Of a DNA stretch of 64,000 nt, positions 44,905 through 57,187 are shown in pieces; the first letter of the stretch is position 1; the number at the start of each line of letters is the position of its first letter. Where the stretch lies: positions 11,284,001-11,348,000 of the forward strand of contig JBHGNT010000015.1 of assembly GCA_043228905.1 (NCBI GenBank), given 5' to 3'. A model generated the notes under the pieces. It saw only the letters and a program-made list of their open reading frames with translations, was not told where the DNA came from and did no database searches. A program made the position numbers and the translations under genes. The DNA comes from Azolla caroliniana (Eukaryota; Polypodiophyta).

Positions 44905-45200
44905 AATATCATGGGTTCCATATTACATAGTACAGCCTTCAAGTATATATCAAATGGGAATACCTTGGGTTCCATAACCATATACAATATAGTAGCATGG
45001 GTTCCATATTACATAGTACAACCTTCAAGTGTATATGAAACGACAATATCTTGGGTTCCATAACCAAATACAATATAATATCATGGGTTCCATATTACAT
45101 CGTAGAACCTTCAAGTTTAAATGAAATGGCAATATCTTGGGTTCCATAACCATATACAACCTTCACATGTAAATGAAATGGCAAAATCATAAGTTTCATA
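44905..45200 (+). repeat. 86-bp tandem repeat, about three copies
   Basis: The phrase catgggttccatattacat recurs at 44910, 44996 and 45082, an exact 86-base spacing, with a degenerate partial unit following. Each unit also contains a second ttgggttccataacca block, suggesting the 86-mer itself grew from a half-length repeat. Confidence 0.8.
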
Positions 45201-45546
45201 ATAAACTACACAACCAATACATGAACTTATCCCTTAACTTGCTAAAAATCCATTCAATCAATTCACCAATCCTAATATACAATCCCAATGGATACCCCAA
45301 GTGTCGAAAAATAGAGCCCTTTCTAATCATGAATCCTTGCCATCCTAGACATTCCAAATCCCTTCCAGTACATGAGATGAGACTAGACTTCCTCCAATAA
45401 ATATGTAATCTAGATGCCAATGGAAATTGGCTTCGTACAAGCTTCCCCTTCTCAAGATTCTCACATGAGGCTGGTAGAAACATGAATGAATCATCTACCA
45501 AAGCATGTGCTACCAATTGGCCCCATATGGAAGTTATCCCCATCAA
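45196..45546 (-). pseudogene. LINE fragment, RT C-terminal region
   Basis: Minus-strand frame with DDSFMFLPASCENLEKG, ISCTGRDLECLGWQGF and KGSIFRHLGYPLG, a combination typical of the thumb/connection region of plant L1-type LINE ORF2. The N-terminal catalytic part is absent. It abuts a LINE piece of opposite orientation at about 45546. Confidence 0.7.
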
Positions 45547-46034
45547 AACATGAGCGAAGCAGAAAAAAATAGAGTGATCCGGACTGCTTTTATTACAGAA
45601 AACAAGATAGCATTGATCAACCCCAAAATAAGAAGATGGCCCACTATGAGATACTTTTTACACAAATCGGAGGATGGATTCATCATCATCACATATTATA
45701 TGGACATATATCTATAATATGAGCGGCACAATGTGATATGGCAGTTGCGAACTTCATCACATCAGTTCACGATTGAGATTGGGCAAATACGCATGATGCC
45801 TCTAAAAGAAAGAATAGTCAATTGTATCATCAAGGAGTGGAATATGAAGCGCACTATGTTTGTCATTGTAGTGTTCTTTATGAAATAAGCGGGAGGTACC
45901 ATTGCCTCTTTAAACAAGGTTTTGGTTCTCTACACAAGGTAAAGGAATATGAGGACCAATACTGCTTGGGGCTTTTGTTGCTAGAACTCAACAGACACAA
46001 GAAAAAGTTGTTGGACAACAATACAACCATATAA
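45547..46034 (+). pseudogene. LINE fragment, ORF2 C-terminus
   Basis: Plus-strand pieces in two frames resemble the end of the LINE at 54.3-57.0 kb: EKNRVIRTAF, ALINPKI and RRWPTM, then HQGVEYEAHYVCHCSVLYE and GRYHCLFKQGFG with LLLLELNRH. The Cys/His-rich end is the zinc-finger-like tail of ORF2. Frameshifted and truncated. Confidence 0.65.
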
Positions 46035-46944
46035 TCCTATCAACAAAGAACAATCACAACTTTCATTAGCTCCATCAAGGACTACACAAATGAGCTCTCG
46101 ACAAGGACATAATAAAGGGGTTACAATAGATCGAGCAATAGCAGCCCCATGAACCATGATCTCACCACCCTTGCCGTTGCAAAATAAAGGTTATTATCCC
46201 CTACCATCGTTGGTGCTTCCCTTGCATTAGAGTCCTCTACATTTATGATCAACCTATGGTAGAGTTCTTTCGAAGACAAAAATTACATATTTCTAACTTG
46301 AAAATCTATTAATTGTATTCCATGAAATTCCGAGAATAAGAGTTGACCAAAGAACATCATGTTTTATTACTTGATTGGGTCAGTGACTTGCATCAATTGA
46401 CAGTGTCTGGCCTCCAGAACTCCTATCCAGTCCATGATGAATTCATTGACATGGTCAAATTTGTTGTTCTAAATCTTGCTAGTGTATCAGAACTATATTG
46501 GATGAACTCACCATAGCCTTACTCCATTCTAACACAACTACTCATACAAGACGCAAAAACCAGTATCTGATAAGAGCTTAGTGACAAATTCAAGCCTTTT
46601 AAACAGTCTATGAAGGTTTTCAACAACTCTTATGCACAATGAATTGTGATCAAAGCATGCAATTTTGATCTCGTCATGTCAAAGGTGACAAAAGGCTTTG
46701 ATATAGAAAAGATGACATCCATCTTTCTGTCGAAGTGAACATTATAGTGTTGCATGGATTTTCATTGTTTTGTGCCACTTCACACAATGTTCTCAACTCC
46801 TCAGTGTCAAAACTCTGCATTCATGATAAGCTAATAAGAGACATACCCATTTCTTTTCTTTACATTAGTCCATTAAACATACATAATGGAACGTCAACAT
46901 TTTTCTTACTGGTCTCTGGAAAGGACCCCATGCTTTTTACTGCA

Positions 46945-47547
46945 CTAGATTTGGTCATCTTGACCTCCGAAAATCATTGCTGATATTTTTTCCAGCCTAA
47001 TGTTTCTATAAGAGTCTTTGTCCTTACGAAAAACTCCCAAGTATCCCAAGCTTTTCTCTATTTCCCAAGTGCTCCTTAGTTTTATTTTCCATGATGCCCA
47101 TGGTCTAACACCCAAAAAACCAATTATATGTTGAAAAGAGCAATTATATGCTGAATTCATCCCATTTCCCTCTATTTTGGGTGGTTGACCAACAACTGGG
47201 GGAAATAAAGAAAAATTCGGGTGTTCCTCAGTTGATTTTGCTTTATTGTCTATCCATCCAATAAGGAGCACATTGTATGATTGGTATTTTATTAGAGTTT
47301 GGCCATACCCAGTTTTTTTGTTGATTTTGTGACATGTGTGCTTTTGCAGGAACTTCATAAAGAATTTGACGGAGAGAAAAATGATGGCTTGCAATTTCAA
47401 GATGTATCGAGGACCAATCCGTGTGTCAATTTCTCTGTGAACTGATTTAAATGCTCCAGAGAAATGGAATAAATGTTCATATAGACATATGCTATAATCA
47501 CTACGTCTCTCCACGTTATTTTGGACCAGGTGAAATAAGCGAACCAA
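46945..47547 (-). other. Unassigned 200-codon minus-strand frame
   Basis: Open without interruption but with no ATG near its start and no motif I recognise. On the opposite strand, a pyrimidine tract and cag at about 47350 precede a short open stretch ELHKEFDGEKNDG, which looks equally like an exon. I list it only because it is the longest open stretch between 46.0 and 47.6 kb. Confidence 0.15.
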
Positions 47548-47642
47548 TCAAATAGGTTCAATAATTTGTTTTAAAAGAAAGTATTTTGTTTGATCTAGTT
47601 AGTCGATTAGTTTTAGTTTTTAGACTTTGTCAAGGGCGTGAT

Positions 47643-47643
<1 letters not shown>

Positions 47644-47690
<47 letters not shown>
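47644..47690 (+). repeat. CT microsatellite
   Basis: An uninterrupted run of TC dinucleotides of about 45 bases leading into the SINE-like repeat. Confidence 0.9.
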
Positions 47691-47691
<1 letters not shown>

Positions 47692-47838
47692 ATCGTAATT
47701 AGCTTACCATAGTGGTAAGTTGATAACACTACAAGCACTGTGTCTTGGGTTCGAAACCTAATTTCCTCACTTCTCTGTTATATACTTCATATATATCTCT
47801 ATTTCACTAGATGCCACTATGGAATGTAGGGGCTGAAT
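47690..47838 (+). repeat. SINE-like repeat copy 2, left half
   Basis: Matches 10250-10395, with TAGCTTACCATAGTGGTAAG and GGGTTCGAAACC as A- and B-box candidates. It breaks at 47838 where the copia element begins, and continues at 51034-51095 with the other half (gaacccatgaccacctgg, ending in ctaactaagctacatcc). Copy 1 is therefore the empty site for the copia insertion. Confidence 0.7.
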
Positions 47839-48161
47839 TGTAAAGAATCGGGTATGATTCTTGTGTAAGCGGAAGAGATGTGTGTTATGTGTGTATGTGT
47901 GAGAGAAAAGAGATGAGAGAAGAGAAAACACAAGGTAGTTTAGATAGAATGGAAATAGAATACTCAAGAAGAAGAATATCTTTATTCACAAGTAGAATAT
48001 GAAATACAAAATGTAGCATTACAAGGAGTCACGAACAACTTGGTATGAAGTATGAGGAGGTGCTTTATATAGAGTCACCCTCTCTCTTCATTAACTTACA
48101 ATAACCACTCTCTCTCTTGGGGAATGTGAAGACTTATAGTCATGGGGAATATGTAACTCAT
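47839..48161 (-). repeat. C1 3' LTR, truncated in U3
   Basis: Aligns with 50569-50890 and then diverges at ...gtaactcat. About 143 bases of U3 that remain in the right LTR (50891-51033) are missing here, lost in the same deletion as RT and RNase H. TATA-like ctatataaag (minus) near 48066-48075. Confidence 0.85.
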
Positions 48162-49132
48162 GGTGACTCATTAAAAACGACATCTCGACTTACTCGAGAT
48201 TTTCGAGTTGAGGGGTTGTAGCACTTGAATCCCTTTTGCTCCAGTGAGTATCGTACGAGGATACATTTCTCCGAATTCGAGTCAAGCTTTTGACACTTCT
48301 CGTCGGGGATGTGCACGTACGCAATGGAGCCAAATATCCGAACCTGCGATAGGTCTGACTTCTTTCCGAAGAACTTCTCGTGCGGAGTAAGTTTGTGCAC
48401 ACCCGATGTCATACACCGATTCATGAGATAGACGGCTATGTTAGCTGCTTCCGCCCAATACAATTTTGGCATGTGCTTTTCGTTAAGCATAGCCCGTGCC
48501 ACTTTGAAGATGTGCCGAATCTTGCGTTCGGCCACCCCGTTTTGTTGTGGCATATGTTGACATGAAAACACCGTATTCCTTCTTTCCGTAGAAATGCCGA
48601 AAATTCGTTGGAGAAGTACTCCTTGCCTCCATCCGACTGAAGACATCGTACATGTCGGCCCGTGGCTTTCTCGACTTCATTCTTAAATTTTTGGAAGTGT
48701 TCGAAAACTTCGCTCTTTTGTCACATTGGGTAGATCCAAGTGTGCCTAGAGAAGTCGTTGATGAAGCTCACGTAGTATCAACATCTCCCAAATGTCACCG
48801 TTTGAGCCAGACCCCATACATCGGAATGAATTACGTCGAGTACGCCTTTGCTCACGTTCCGCTCCTTCGGAAATGGGTGCCGATGTTGCATGCCTTCAAT
48901 CTCTTTCTCCGTGAATGTCGGGAGCCCGATGACGACTCCTTTCGATTGCATTGCCTTGAGCTTTTGGAGGTTGATATGACCAATCCACTTGTGCAATAAC
49001 TCTATGTCGGAATCGGCTTTCATGCCCTTTGCGAACATGGCCGATTTCATCTCATGTGAGTCGAGAATGAACATTCGGCCCTCTCTTCGTCTGCATGCGA
49101 TGAGTCGGCCCTCTTTTTCGATGAAGCAACTG
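48158..49132 (-). pseudogene. C1 integrase
   Basis: Minus-strand pieces: DIELLHKWIGHINLQKLKAM (GAG-pre-integrase), VLDVIHSDVWGL (integrase first Asp) in 49074-48778, then QQNGVAERKIRHIFKVARAM, the Glu-bearing motif, with YWAEAANIAVYLMNR and FGSIAYVHIPDEK in 48646-48158. Frame changes separate the two. The region between, holding the second Asp, is disrupted. Confidence 0.82.
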
Positions 49133-49134
49133 CC

Positions 49135-50396
49135 TTAATTAAATCGTACTTGCATTCCTTGCTCTACAATTTGGCCAACAGAGACCAAATTCTTCGTGAT
49201 AGTTGGTACATGCAAGACATTTTTAATATAAGTTTGCTTACCTTCTTCTCCGAATAGAACATTGCCGATGTGCCGAATCGGATGCGTAGTATCGTCTTTG
49301 GTTTCGACATAGCCGGGTCGGTCCGGCTCTCGAAGTTCTTGGAACCATTCTTGATGCGATGTCATATGGTTCGAGGCACCGGAATCAACGAACCATACGT
49401 CTTCCGGACCGGAGGCATTAGTAGAAGTAGAGGCCGACATAGAATTCGCTCTACGTCTCATCACGAACATTCCGCCGCGATCATCATAGTCGGAGTTGAT
49501 GGCGTAGTTGGTGAGTTGTCGGCTAGTGGAAGCCGACTCGCGTATCTTCTTACGACAATCTTCTTTGTGTTGGCCGACTTTCCCGCAATATCCGCATTCG
49601 ATTGAGGTTTGTCGGCTTGGACCGGAATGGTGGCTCCCCCTTCTTCCGAAGGTTTCCTGATGGCCTCCATCTTGTTGCCGTAATTGAGATTTGTTTTCGT
49701 AAATCGGTCCTTGTCCGCCTCGTCCGCAACGTCCTTGGTCGAATCGGCCTCTTCTTGCACGACCGCGTCCTCTTCCTCCGTCCGAATGCGTGTAGAGCAC
49801 TTGTCCTTCCGAGGCGTTGTTCCTTGTTCGAACATGATTCTCTTCGACCAACAATATGGATTGAAGGTCGAAGGAGGGCGGATTCTCCCGTTCTAGTACG
49901 GAGGTCCGCATCGTGCCGAACCGTGGTGCAAGGCCGCTGAGGCATATTTGCACTATCTCATCATCGTCCACATTGACGCTTATCGAGCCGAGCGAGTTGC
50001 AAAGCTCCTTGATATTCAAGGTGTAGCTTGTAATGGACATATCCTTTTGTTGGATGTTGTTCAACTCTTGGCGGAGTTGAAGCTTCCTCACGGTCATGGT
50101 GCCGGCGAAAATCTTTCGTAGATTCTCCCATGCTTCCTTGACGTCTTGGCTTCTTGAATGTACCTGAGCATGTGATCATGAACACATGTCGCCAAGCAAT
50201 ACATTACTCGACTCACTGCTTGCTCCCATGTTGAGTAGTCGGCGTCTTTCGGGTTGGGCCAATTTTCTTGTGTTCCTTTGATATAGCTCCAATAGCCTTG
50301 GCCGACAAGGTATTGGTGCATCTTGTACTCCCAAGATGCAAAGTTGTTGCGATCCAACTTTTTGCTAGGGAGAGCGCTCCCCATTTGAGTATTCAT
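49135..50396 (-). pseudogene. C1 gag and protease
   Basis: ATG 50396 begins MNTQMGSALPSKKLDRNNFASW, a classic copia Gag opening (LDxxNFxxW). One frameshift near 50140 moves coding to the frame of 50097-49135: KLQLRQELNNIQQKDMSI, a Gly/Arg-rich stretch, the zinc knuckle CGYCGKVGQHKEDC, and the intact protease motif WFVDSGASNHMT. Only the single shift separates it from a full gag-protease. Confidence 0.88.
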
Positions 50397-50556
50397 TGTT
50401 GATGTAGATTTCTTCCTTCTTTTCTTTTCCTTCTCTCTCGAACACGAGCTATGTAGTCGCACTACGATAGCGATGAGCCGGTTCTTCTTGAACGTCGGCG
50501 TAGAGCACAACACACGATCACGATGAGGCAAGTGGGCTAGATCGAGCTACCAAATC

Positions 50557-50568
50557 GCTCTGATACCA
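50557..50568 (-). promoter_or_regulatory. C1 primer-binding site for initiator Met tRNA
   Basis: TGGTATCAGAGC on the minus strand, flush with the 5' LTR end, is the standard copia primer site complementary to the 3' end of initiator methionine tRNA. Confidence 0.92.
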
Positions 50569-51033
50569 TGTAAAGAATCGGGTATGATTCTTGTGTAAAC
50601 GGAAGAGATGTGTGTTATGTGTGTATGTGTGAGAGAAACTTGATGAGAGAAGAGAAAACACAAGGTAGTTTAGATAGAATGGAAATAGAATACTCAAGAA
50701 GAAGAATATCTATATTCACAAGTAGAATATCAAAGACATAATGTAGCATTACAAGGAGTCACGACCAACTTGGTATGAAGTATGAGGAGGGTGCTTTATA
50801 TAGAGTCACCCTCACTCTTCATTAACTTACAACAACCACTCTCTCTCTTGGGGAATGTGAAGACGCATAGTCATGGCCAATATGTAACTCATTAGTTATG
50901 TGTCATAGAATATGATTCTATGACACATAATTAATGTGTAGAGAGTAGTGGTGTGACTCTTGACCTTTGAGTAATCATAGACTCTCAAAAGGTGTGTTCA
51001 CACGTTGTGCTATGTTGAGCTTGATTCTCAACA
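50569..51033 (-). repeat. C1 5' LTR, complete
   Basis: 465 bases, TGTAAAG..CAACA on plus. It contains a near-perfect palindrome attatgtgtcatagaatat / atattctatgacacataat around 50896-50933 in U3, which the left LTR has lost. Confidence 0.88.
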
Positions 51034-51095
51034 GAACCCATGACCACCTGGTCTCCATTGGGCAACCTTACTAACTAAGCTACATCCATCTAGGC
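51034..51095 (+). repeat. SINE-like repeat copy 2, right half
   Basis: Matches 10396-10455, including the minus-strand TAGCTTAGTTAGTAAGG A-box candidate. Confidence 0.65.
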
Positions 51096-51915
51096 ACTCT
51101 CTCTCATATAACTTTTCGAATTGGTTGGCTTTTGAGCCAATATTTGAATATATATATATATTTTATGCTCAAAGATTAAATTTTAACACCCTTTAAATGT
51201 TCTTGTTCATATCCTTTTTTGATGGCTACTGTTATTTTCAATACATATTCTATGTATGCATATTTTTTAATGTGCATGAGACCAAAATGCATGGAAAGGA
51301 TCATCACATCCTTATTGTTGGATCATGAAGTCATTGGTAACATCTCCTTTATATTATCTCCTAGTTTCCAATGATGTTCATGTCCATGACAATGTATGTG
51401 TGACGTTAACCTTTCACTCCATTCATTTAGCTACTTGAAATACAACCTTCTCTTAGATACTTTTATGATAAGACCTAGGCCTAACTAGTGATGCATGATA
51501 AGTTTGTTTTTCAGATTTTAAATGTAAAATCATGAAAATAAAATATCCTTTATGCATTTAGATGGCAACGTAGAGTACTGTAAAGATGGGAAAACTTTGG
51601 ACTGAACCAACAACAAAATCATGACTTGATGGATTAACCACTCCAATTCAAATGTAGAAATTTATAAATAGTTTGAGGTTAAAGGGTCTAGGTTGATTCA
51701 GTTTGAGACTTTACTTTAAGAGAACTTTTTTGAAATATTTAGTAGATATATAAACAAATAGTATCAACTTTATAGAACATAAAGTGTTTATTAATAAAGA
51801 AAGGTAGGTTTGAAAACTTGACTGTACATTAGCCATTCATTCGGTTTGTGTTAATAAAACTAAAATTGGAAACCATGGATTAATGGTTTCTAGATTTCTA
51901 GTTTGGTGTAAGTTT
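51096..51915. other. No supported feature
   Basis: AT-rich DNA with a TA run near 51150; no frame above 60 codons and no element ends seen. Confidence 0.45.
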
Positions 51916-54300
51916 CAAAAGTTTGCAAGCAAAGGTAAGAACTCCAAATAAAACAAGCAAATATGCCACGCAATTAACATATGGAATTAGCAACTACAAA
52001 GGGTGATTGATGATTGGCAACAATGCATGACACAAACAAGCATCAATAGTTAATTATAGTCAATGATGACAAACACACATCACCACCCAAGAAATGAACT
52101 CCTAATTATAGTCGATGATGGCAAAACAACACCCATAACAATGCTCCAACTAAGTATCCCAAAGAAGATAAAATTAAGAAAATCAAGTACCAAGAAAATA
52201 GAATCAAATTGATGAATATAGAACAACTTAATTAGTATGTCTATCCACATCGAGTGCAACATCGACACAACGAGACTGTCAATAATCCTGGCTAACCGTT
52301 GACTGAACACAGATTAGTGTACTTTAAACCGAATATATAAATATAAAACAAAGAGAGGGACATTTGCATGTTTACATCTTCTTGCTAATCAACTAAGAGA
52401 GCATCAATCGTCAAACTTACTTGAAATATTCTGAAGTTACAACTTGAAGAGGGGTATTGTAGCCAGAACCCACAAAATCTTTAATACTAAGAATAAGGGG
52501 AATTACAAGACTAATGATAATGACCCGCAACAATTTAATAAACTTGCGACCATGATAATAAAACAAAACCAACATTGCAAACTTTCTTAACCATCGATTT
52601 AAAATGGAAAGAACTTCACAAACAAGACTATGGTAAACCATCAATTAACTTCACATACGATAACTCCAGAAAACCCTAACAACCGATTTGCTGTTTTTTT
52701 GCTCAAAAAATGTCTTTGACATATTTTGTAATCACATAAATATAACAGTAAAACGGGCATAGCTAATTCATAAGAAAAACAAAGAATGATAAGAAGAGAT
52801 GTATGGTAAGGAAGGAGATATATACAATGAAGCAGCAGTATCAGATGATCCATAAAGAGCTTCACCTCATCAATGAAGATTTAGCACACAAAAAGAAAGG
52901 AGAGGAAGGATCTAACTCGAGGTGTACAAGATCCTTAGGAATTTGCTTCTTCTATAGTTTGTTCATCTCATCTTAAGACCTCTTTCTCTTCGTTTTCCTC
53001 TATTTTTGTTCTACCCTCCTAGTATTTCCTCTAGAGTTTTGTTATTTGTTTTTTCTATATCAGCCTTCTCCTTATTCATGGCTATTAAATTGAAGCCATC
53101 TACCTCTTTTAGCTCTTCACTTAAGTTTATCTAAGCTAAAGCCTTCTCTATATCTACAAGTATTTTAACTTTTACTTTTAAATTTGATTCACTTGTTTCT
53201 TCTTCAAATAAATGTGTGGAGAACTTATTTCTTTTTTGCCTAAGCTCACAAAGCTTTAGCTAGCTGTCACTAGATCCACTCTCTCATAAGTTTCATGCTC
53301 CTTATCAAAGTTTTGTTGTATTGAATTTAAAAGTAATTTACTCGCACTATCACTCTCTAGAGCGAGCAAGTCGTAATATGTAATATTTTTCTTTTTATTC
53401 TTTTTATTTAAAACTAATGTTTCATACTCTTGTCGAAATGTTTTATACAACTTATTAGCTAGTGTCTTCGTGAAAGTATAGATGCTTTGTTGTAATTCAT
53501 AAACTAAAGACATGACAAAAAGCAATCGGCTCGTACTAATAACTTGGTAGCTACCATGTGCCTTTTCTTTAGCATCCAAATTTGTAATAGTTAATTTATG
53601 TTCTTTTATCTCTAATTTATGTTCTTTTATCTGTAATTTATGTTGTTTTATCTCAGCCTCTAAACTTTCTATCTTTTGGCTAAATTCTTCTTTGTTCTTC
53701 TCTAAACTTTCTATCTTTTGGCTAAATTCTTCTTTTTTCTTTTCTAGGATACCCTTTAAGCCTTGCACGCTTTTAATTAAGCCATTTAACACCTTCGATG
53801 GTGAAGAGTCTACTAAAAAGGTTTTGTTTTAACCTGGTGAATCCTTCAACTCGTTTCTCTCCAATGGCGTTGAATGCATAAGATAAACGTTACAGTCCTT
53901 CGTCTCTAACTTTCTTCGGATATTGTTGCGGCTTGTTGCTAGCAACGATCCTCGCATTGAAAATGCAACTTTGCTGCTTGCACCTGAACAAAATAAAGGC
54001 TTAAATTAGTAACTCAAATAGTCGAATCCTTAATTTAATGTTCGTAATACGCGATCCATTAAAGAGAAGATTAACAATGATAATAATAAAAAACTTTGCG
54101 AATCCACGAGAAGATGGTGAATCATGGCAGTAAAAGTTACTTACCTACAAAAAGCACACAGTTGGGATCATTTAAGCCTAACGCGTAAGAAAAAGATAAC
54201 AAAAAACTATGCATAAAATTTTATACGTAAATGTTAACAAATCTTATACACACATACATCTTAAATATCTTACATGTACCAATAACGAGATTCTTTAGTC
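51916..54300 (-). repeat. Repeat unit R, copy 2
   Basis: Starts at gcaaaggtaagaactcc without the copia fragment present in copies 1 and 3, and ends in the cttatacacacatacatc tail near 54260. It keeps the small hydrophobic ORFs (52080-52310, 52417-52644 and 52641-52865) and the coiled-coil gene. Ten or so percent divergence from copy 1 by eye. A further 130-base piece of the R tail lies at 57188-57325. Confidence 0.6.
53256..53990 (-). pseudogene. R coiled-coil gene, copy 2, with expanded heptads
   Basis: Same protein as at 8605-9248 but with a stop at the PGENITF site (GAA to TAA, near 53831) and with the ATG region of exon 1 lost. The coiled coil is longer: a 14-residue unit EKNKEEFSQKIESL is present about twice and the 7-residue IKEHKLE-type unit about four times, against one or two in copy 1. 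The expansion is in frame and in whole heptads. Likely not functional because of the stop. Confidence 0.5.
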
Positions 54301-57045
54301 ACCCAATGTCTCTTGAGCTCAAGCAAGAAATGTCCTAGGCATCGTTGGTCCTCATATTCCATTACCTTGCGTAGTGGGCCAAAGCCTTGTTTAAAGAGGC
54401 AATGGTATCTCCCTCTGATTTCCTAAAAGACACTACAATGACAAACATAGTGTTCTTCAGATTCCACTCCTTGATGACACAATTGGAAAATTCTCTCTTC
54501 TAGAGGTAGTCGTGTGTATCTACCTACCTTAATCTGTAGCTGATATGATGAAGTTCGCAGCTGCCCTATCGCACTATGCAACGCATAGGATAGATGTATG
54601 TCCATATAAGGTGGCCTAATGACAAATCCATCCTCCGATGTATGTAAGAAGTGTGTCTTATAGTGGGCCATCTTTGTACCAAGTGGTATTTGGGGTTGAT
54701 CCATGTTATCTTGGTTTCTAAGTTAATAATATCAGTTCGGATCACTCTATTCTTTTTCGCTTTGGTCATATTGAGATGGGGACAATCCAAGCTATATTGG
54801 AACGGGGGTAGTGCTTTTATACTCATGCCATGTGACTCGAACCATTGCTGCATTTCAGCATACCAACAATGAGTGTCTCCATTTTGAGCTAGTTGTCTTG
54901 ATGACATAAGTGCCAACCTTGGGTACCTTCGTTTAAGGAGCTCCCAAAGACGTTGGATAAATGTCACTGATCGGAACAATGCCTCGATTATTATACGCGT
55001 TGCTCCCATCTTTGCTCGGATTATATCGTGGGGCACCGTTGCTTTGCTCCTTATCATGCGAGCAATCATTAACACTAAAGGTCTCTCTAAATCTTTCCAA
55101 TGATTTGCCTTGTTAAGACTCGGTCCCCATGTCTCTACTCCATAGAGAAGAGTTGGTGTGACAAGTGTATCAAATAACCATAGCATAGTCCGTGGCTCTT
55201 GGAACTGCAAATGTGCACATTGTCTCTCGAGAGCACCAAGGGCTGCATATCCACGAGAAAGTCGGGCTAAAGCGGCCTCCTGTAAGGAGAACCTAGGTCC
55301 TGTAAATGTTCCTCCTAGGTATGTGTAGGAGCATGTGTATTCCACCTTTTCCTCTCCCAAGAAGAATTTTGGTTCTAATCTTGTTACCCATGCTTGGGTG
55401 GTGTTAAAGACTATCCCTTTAGTTTTATTCATGTTGATTGACAAACCTTTGTTCGTACAAAATAGTTTTAAGGCATTTAGATGTCTTTGGAGTCCCTCCG
55501 GAGAGTCAGAAATCACCACAATATCATCAGCATATAGTAATATCTGTATACCTACTAGGTGTGCTCCGGAACCACCAAATCCCTCTATGTACTGTGATAC
55601 GTCATCTATATAGAGACTGAAGAGTGTAGGGGATAGTGGGCATCCTTGCTTCACGCAAATTGTGCTAGCCACCGCCTCTAACAAGCCCTTAGGAGACTGA
55701 ACTTTTCCTAACACAGATTCATAGAGTGCATAGATTCCCCATTGCATATTGATAGGAACACCATGGGCTTCTAGCCGCTGCATAAGCCGAGCACGTGGCA
55801 CAATGTCAAAGGATTTTCAGAAATCTACAAAGCAGCAATAAATCCTCTTATTGTGGGCTTTGCCCTCCTTTGTAAGGGCCCGAAGGGTGAATATGTGATC
55901 CAAAGTTATGAACCCCTTCCGAAAGCTTGCCTGTCCAATTGAACGACAACCATTTTGCTTTGCCCATATACTCAATTCTGATTCTAGAATCGAGCCATAT
56001 AGTTTAGCCAAGTAATGGCCAATCATGATTTTCCTATAGTTGCTTGGCATCATAGGGTCTCCACTTTGCTAGGCCCAAGGAGATGATTTCATTCATGTTG
56101 CATGGTTCCATTATAGATCAACAAGTGTGTAGCATAATGCATTAAGTAAAATAGTTTTAAGGGACGTCACGCTATTATAACTACTTAAAATATCATAAAT
56201 GAAATCCATTTGTATTTGTGTGGCGTAAGAGCTATTGTAAGAAGTTAACATGTTATAAAGACCATTTCTTCACATTAAGACAGTGTGAGCTTCACCATGT
56301 CCCAACTACATTTAGGGGTCTCCACTCTTGAGGATTAGCACAATGGTATGCTTAGTTCATCTTGTAGGAAAACCTTCACTCATGGCTCTATCAAAGATGT
56401 GTGCTAGCAATGGGAACAAGGTGTCACGGGCATAGATAAAGTGTTCACCCACCAATCCATCATGATCTTGGGCCTTCCCAAATTGTAGTTGATCAATGGC
56501 ATTTCTTACATTTTGTGGTGTAAAGAAGGTTGATTCATGTGGGCATGAGGCATTCGGGTGGGGAAGAAGAGGTTACCCCGGGATATCATATCGGACCTTT
56601 GCATATTCATGTCACCCCTGAGGTGAGGTCAGTTGTGTGGTGGGTTGCCTCTCATTAAACATTTTCCATGCTCTTTTACTCTCTCGTCCTAGAAACAAGC
56701 GAAATAAATGATTTTCAACTTTAGCCAAATACAATCTCTTCTTCTTCCTTACGAGGCGTTGGAAGGTTGCTCTCGCTTGGTTGTGTGTATAAATGCCCTG
56801 AGTTACATCACCCTGCAAGCATTTCCTTGTATCGAAAACTATATGTCAAAACCAAGACGTGGTCAAAATAGTTCCCACTAACAAAGCCAAACTTTGTGAA
56901 ATTCAGGTGGTTGTGGTCAATTCAACAATATGTACAAGGATGCTCTATAGAAAGAAAAGAAAACACCCTTAGTAACCTATCCACGGGTAGTATGGGTAAC
57001 AAGGTATTAGTATGGCCAATGACAAACTTTCCTTCATGGAAAAGT
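54300..57045 (-). pseudogene. LINE ORF2, partly open, RT domain intact
   Basis: The 411-codon frame 55801-54566 has LYESVLGKVQSPKGLLEAV, KQGCPLSPTLFSLYIDDV, the catalytic LLYADDIVV (residues 88-96), GLSINMNKTKG and LLYGVETWGP. Upstream in other frames are NYRKIMIGHYLAKLYGSILE and FRKGFITLDHIFTLRAL with CFVDF (56053-55817), and a pre-RT block LVRKKKRLYLAKVENHLF (56818-56612). Downstream, 54704-54423 gives the Cys/His tail RIFQLCHQGVESEEHYVCHC. The endonuclease is not recognisable. Stops between segments make it a relic, though the RT core has none. To me the wording resembles LINEs of ferns. Confidence 0.82.
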
Positions 57046-57187
57046 AGATTCCAAAAAGCAATATCTAGAAATTGAATGTTTGCATAAACCTGAATGAGAA
57101 GAGAACCAATCTACACCGAATGAGGAGGTAATTCTATCCTTGTGAAACCAAGGATGATGTCCAAGTACAATAGGAGTAACAAGGAAA

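Larger units (their letters stand above)
47839..51033 (-). mobile_element. C1: internally deleted Ty1/copia element in a SINE-like repeat
   Basis: Ends TGTAAAG and CAACA. On the minus strand the order is 5' LTR (51033-50569), an initiator-Met tRNA primer site TGGTATCAGAGC (50568-50557), gag, protease, integrase, then directly a truncated 3' LTR. RT and RNase H are missing. The flanking duplication is eroded (GAAT against GAAC), but copy 1 of the SINE-like repeat proves the insertion. Confidence 0.9.
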
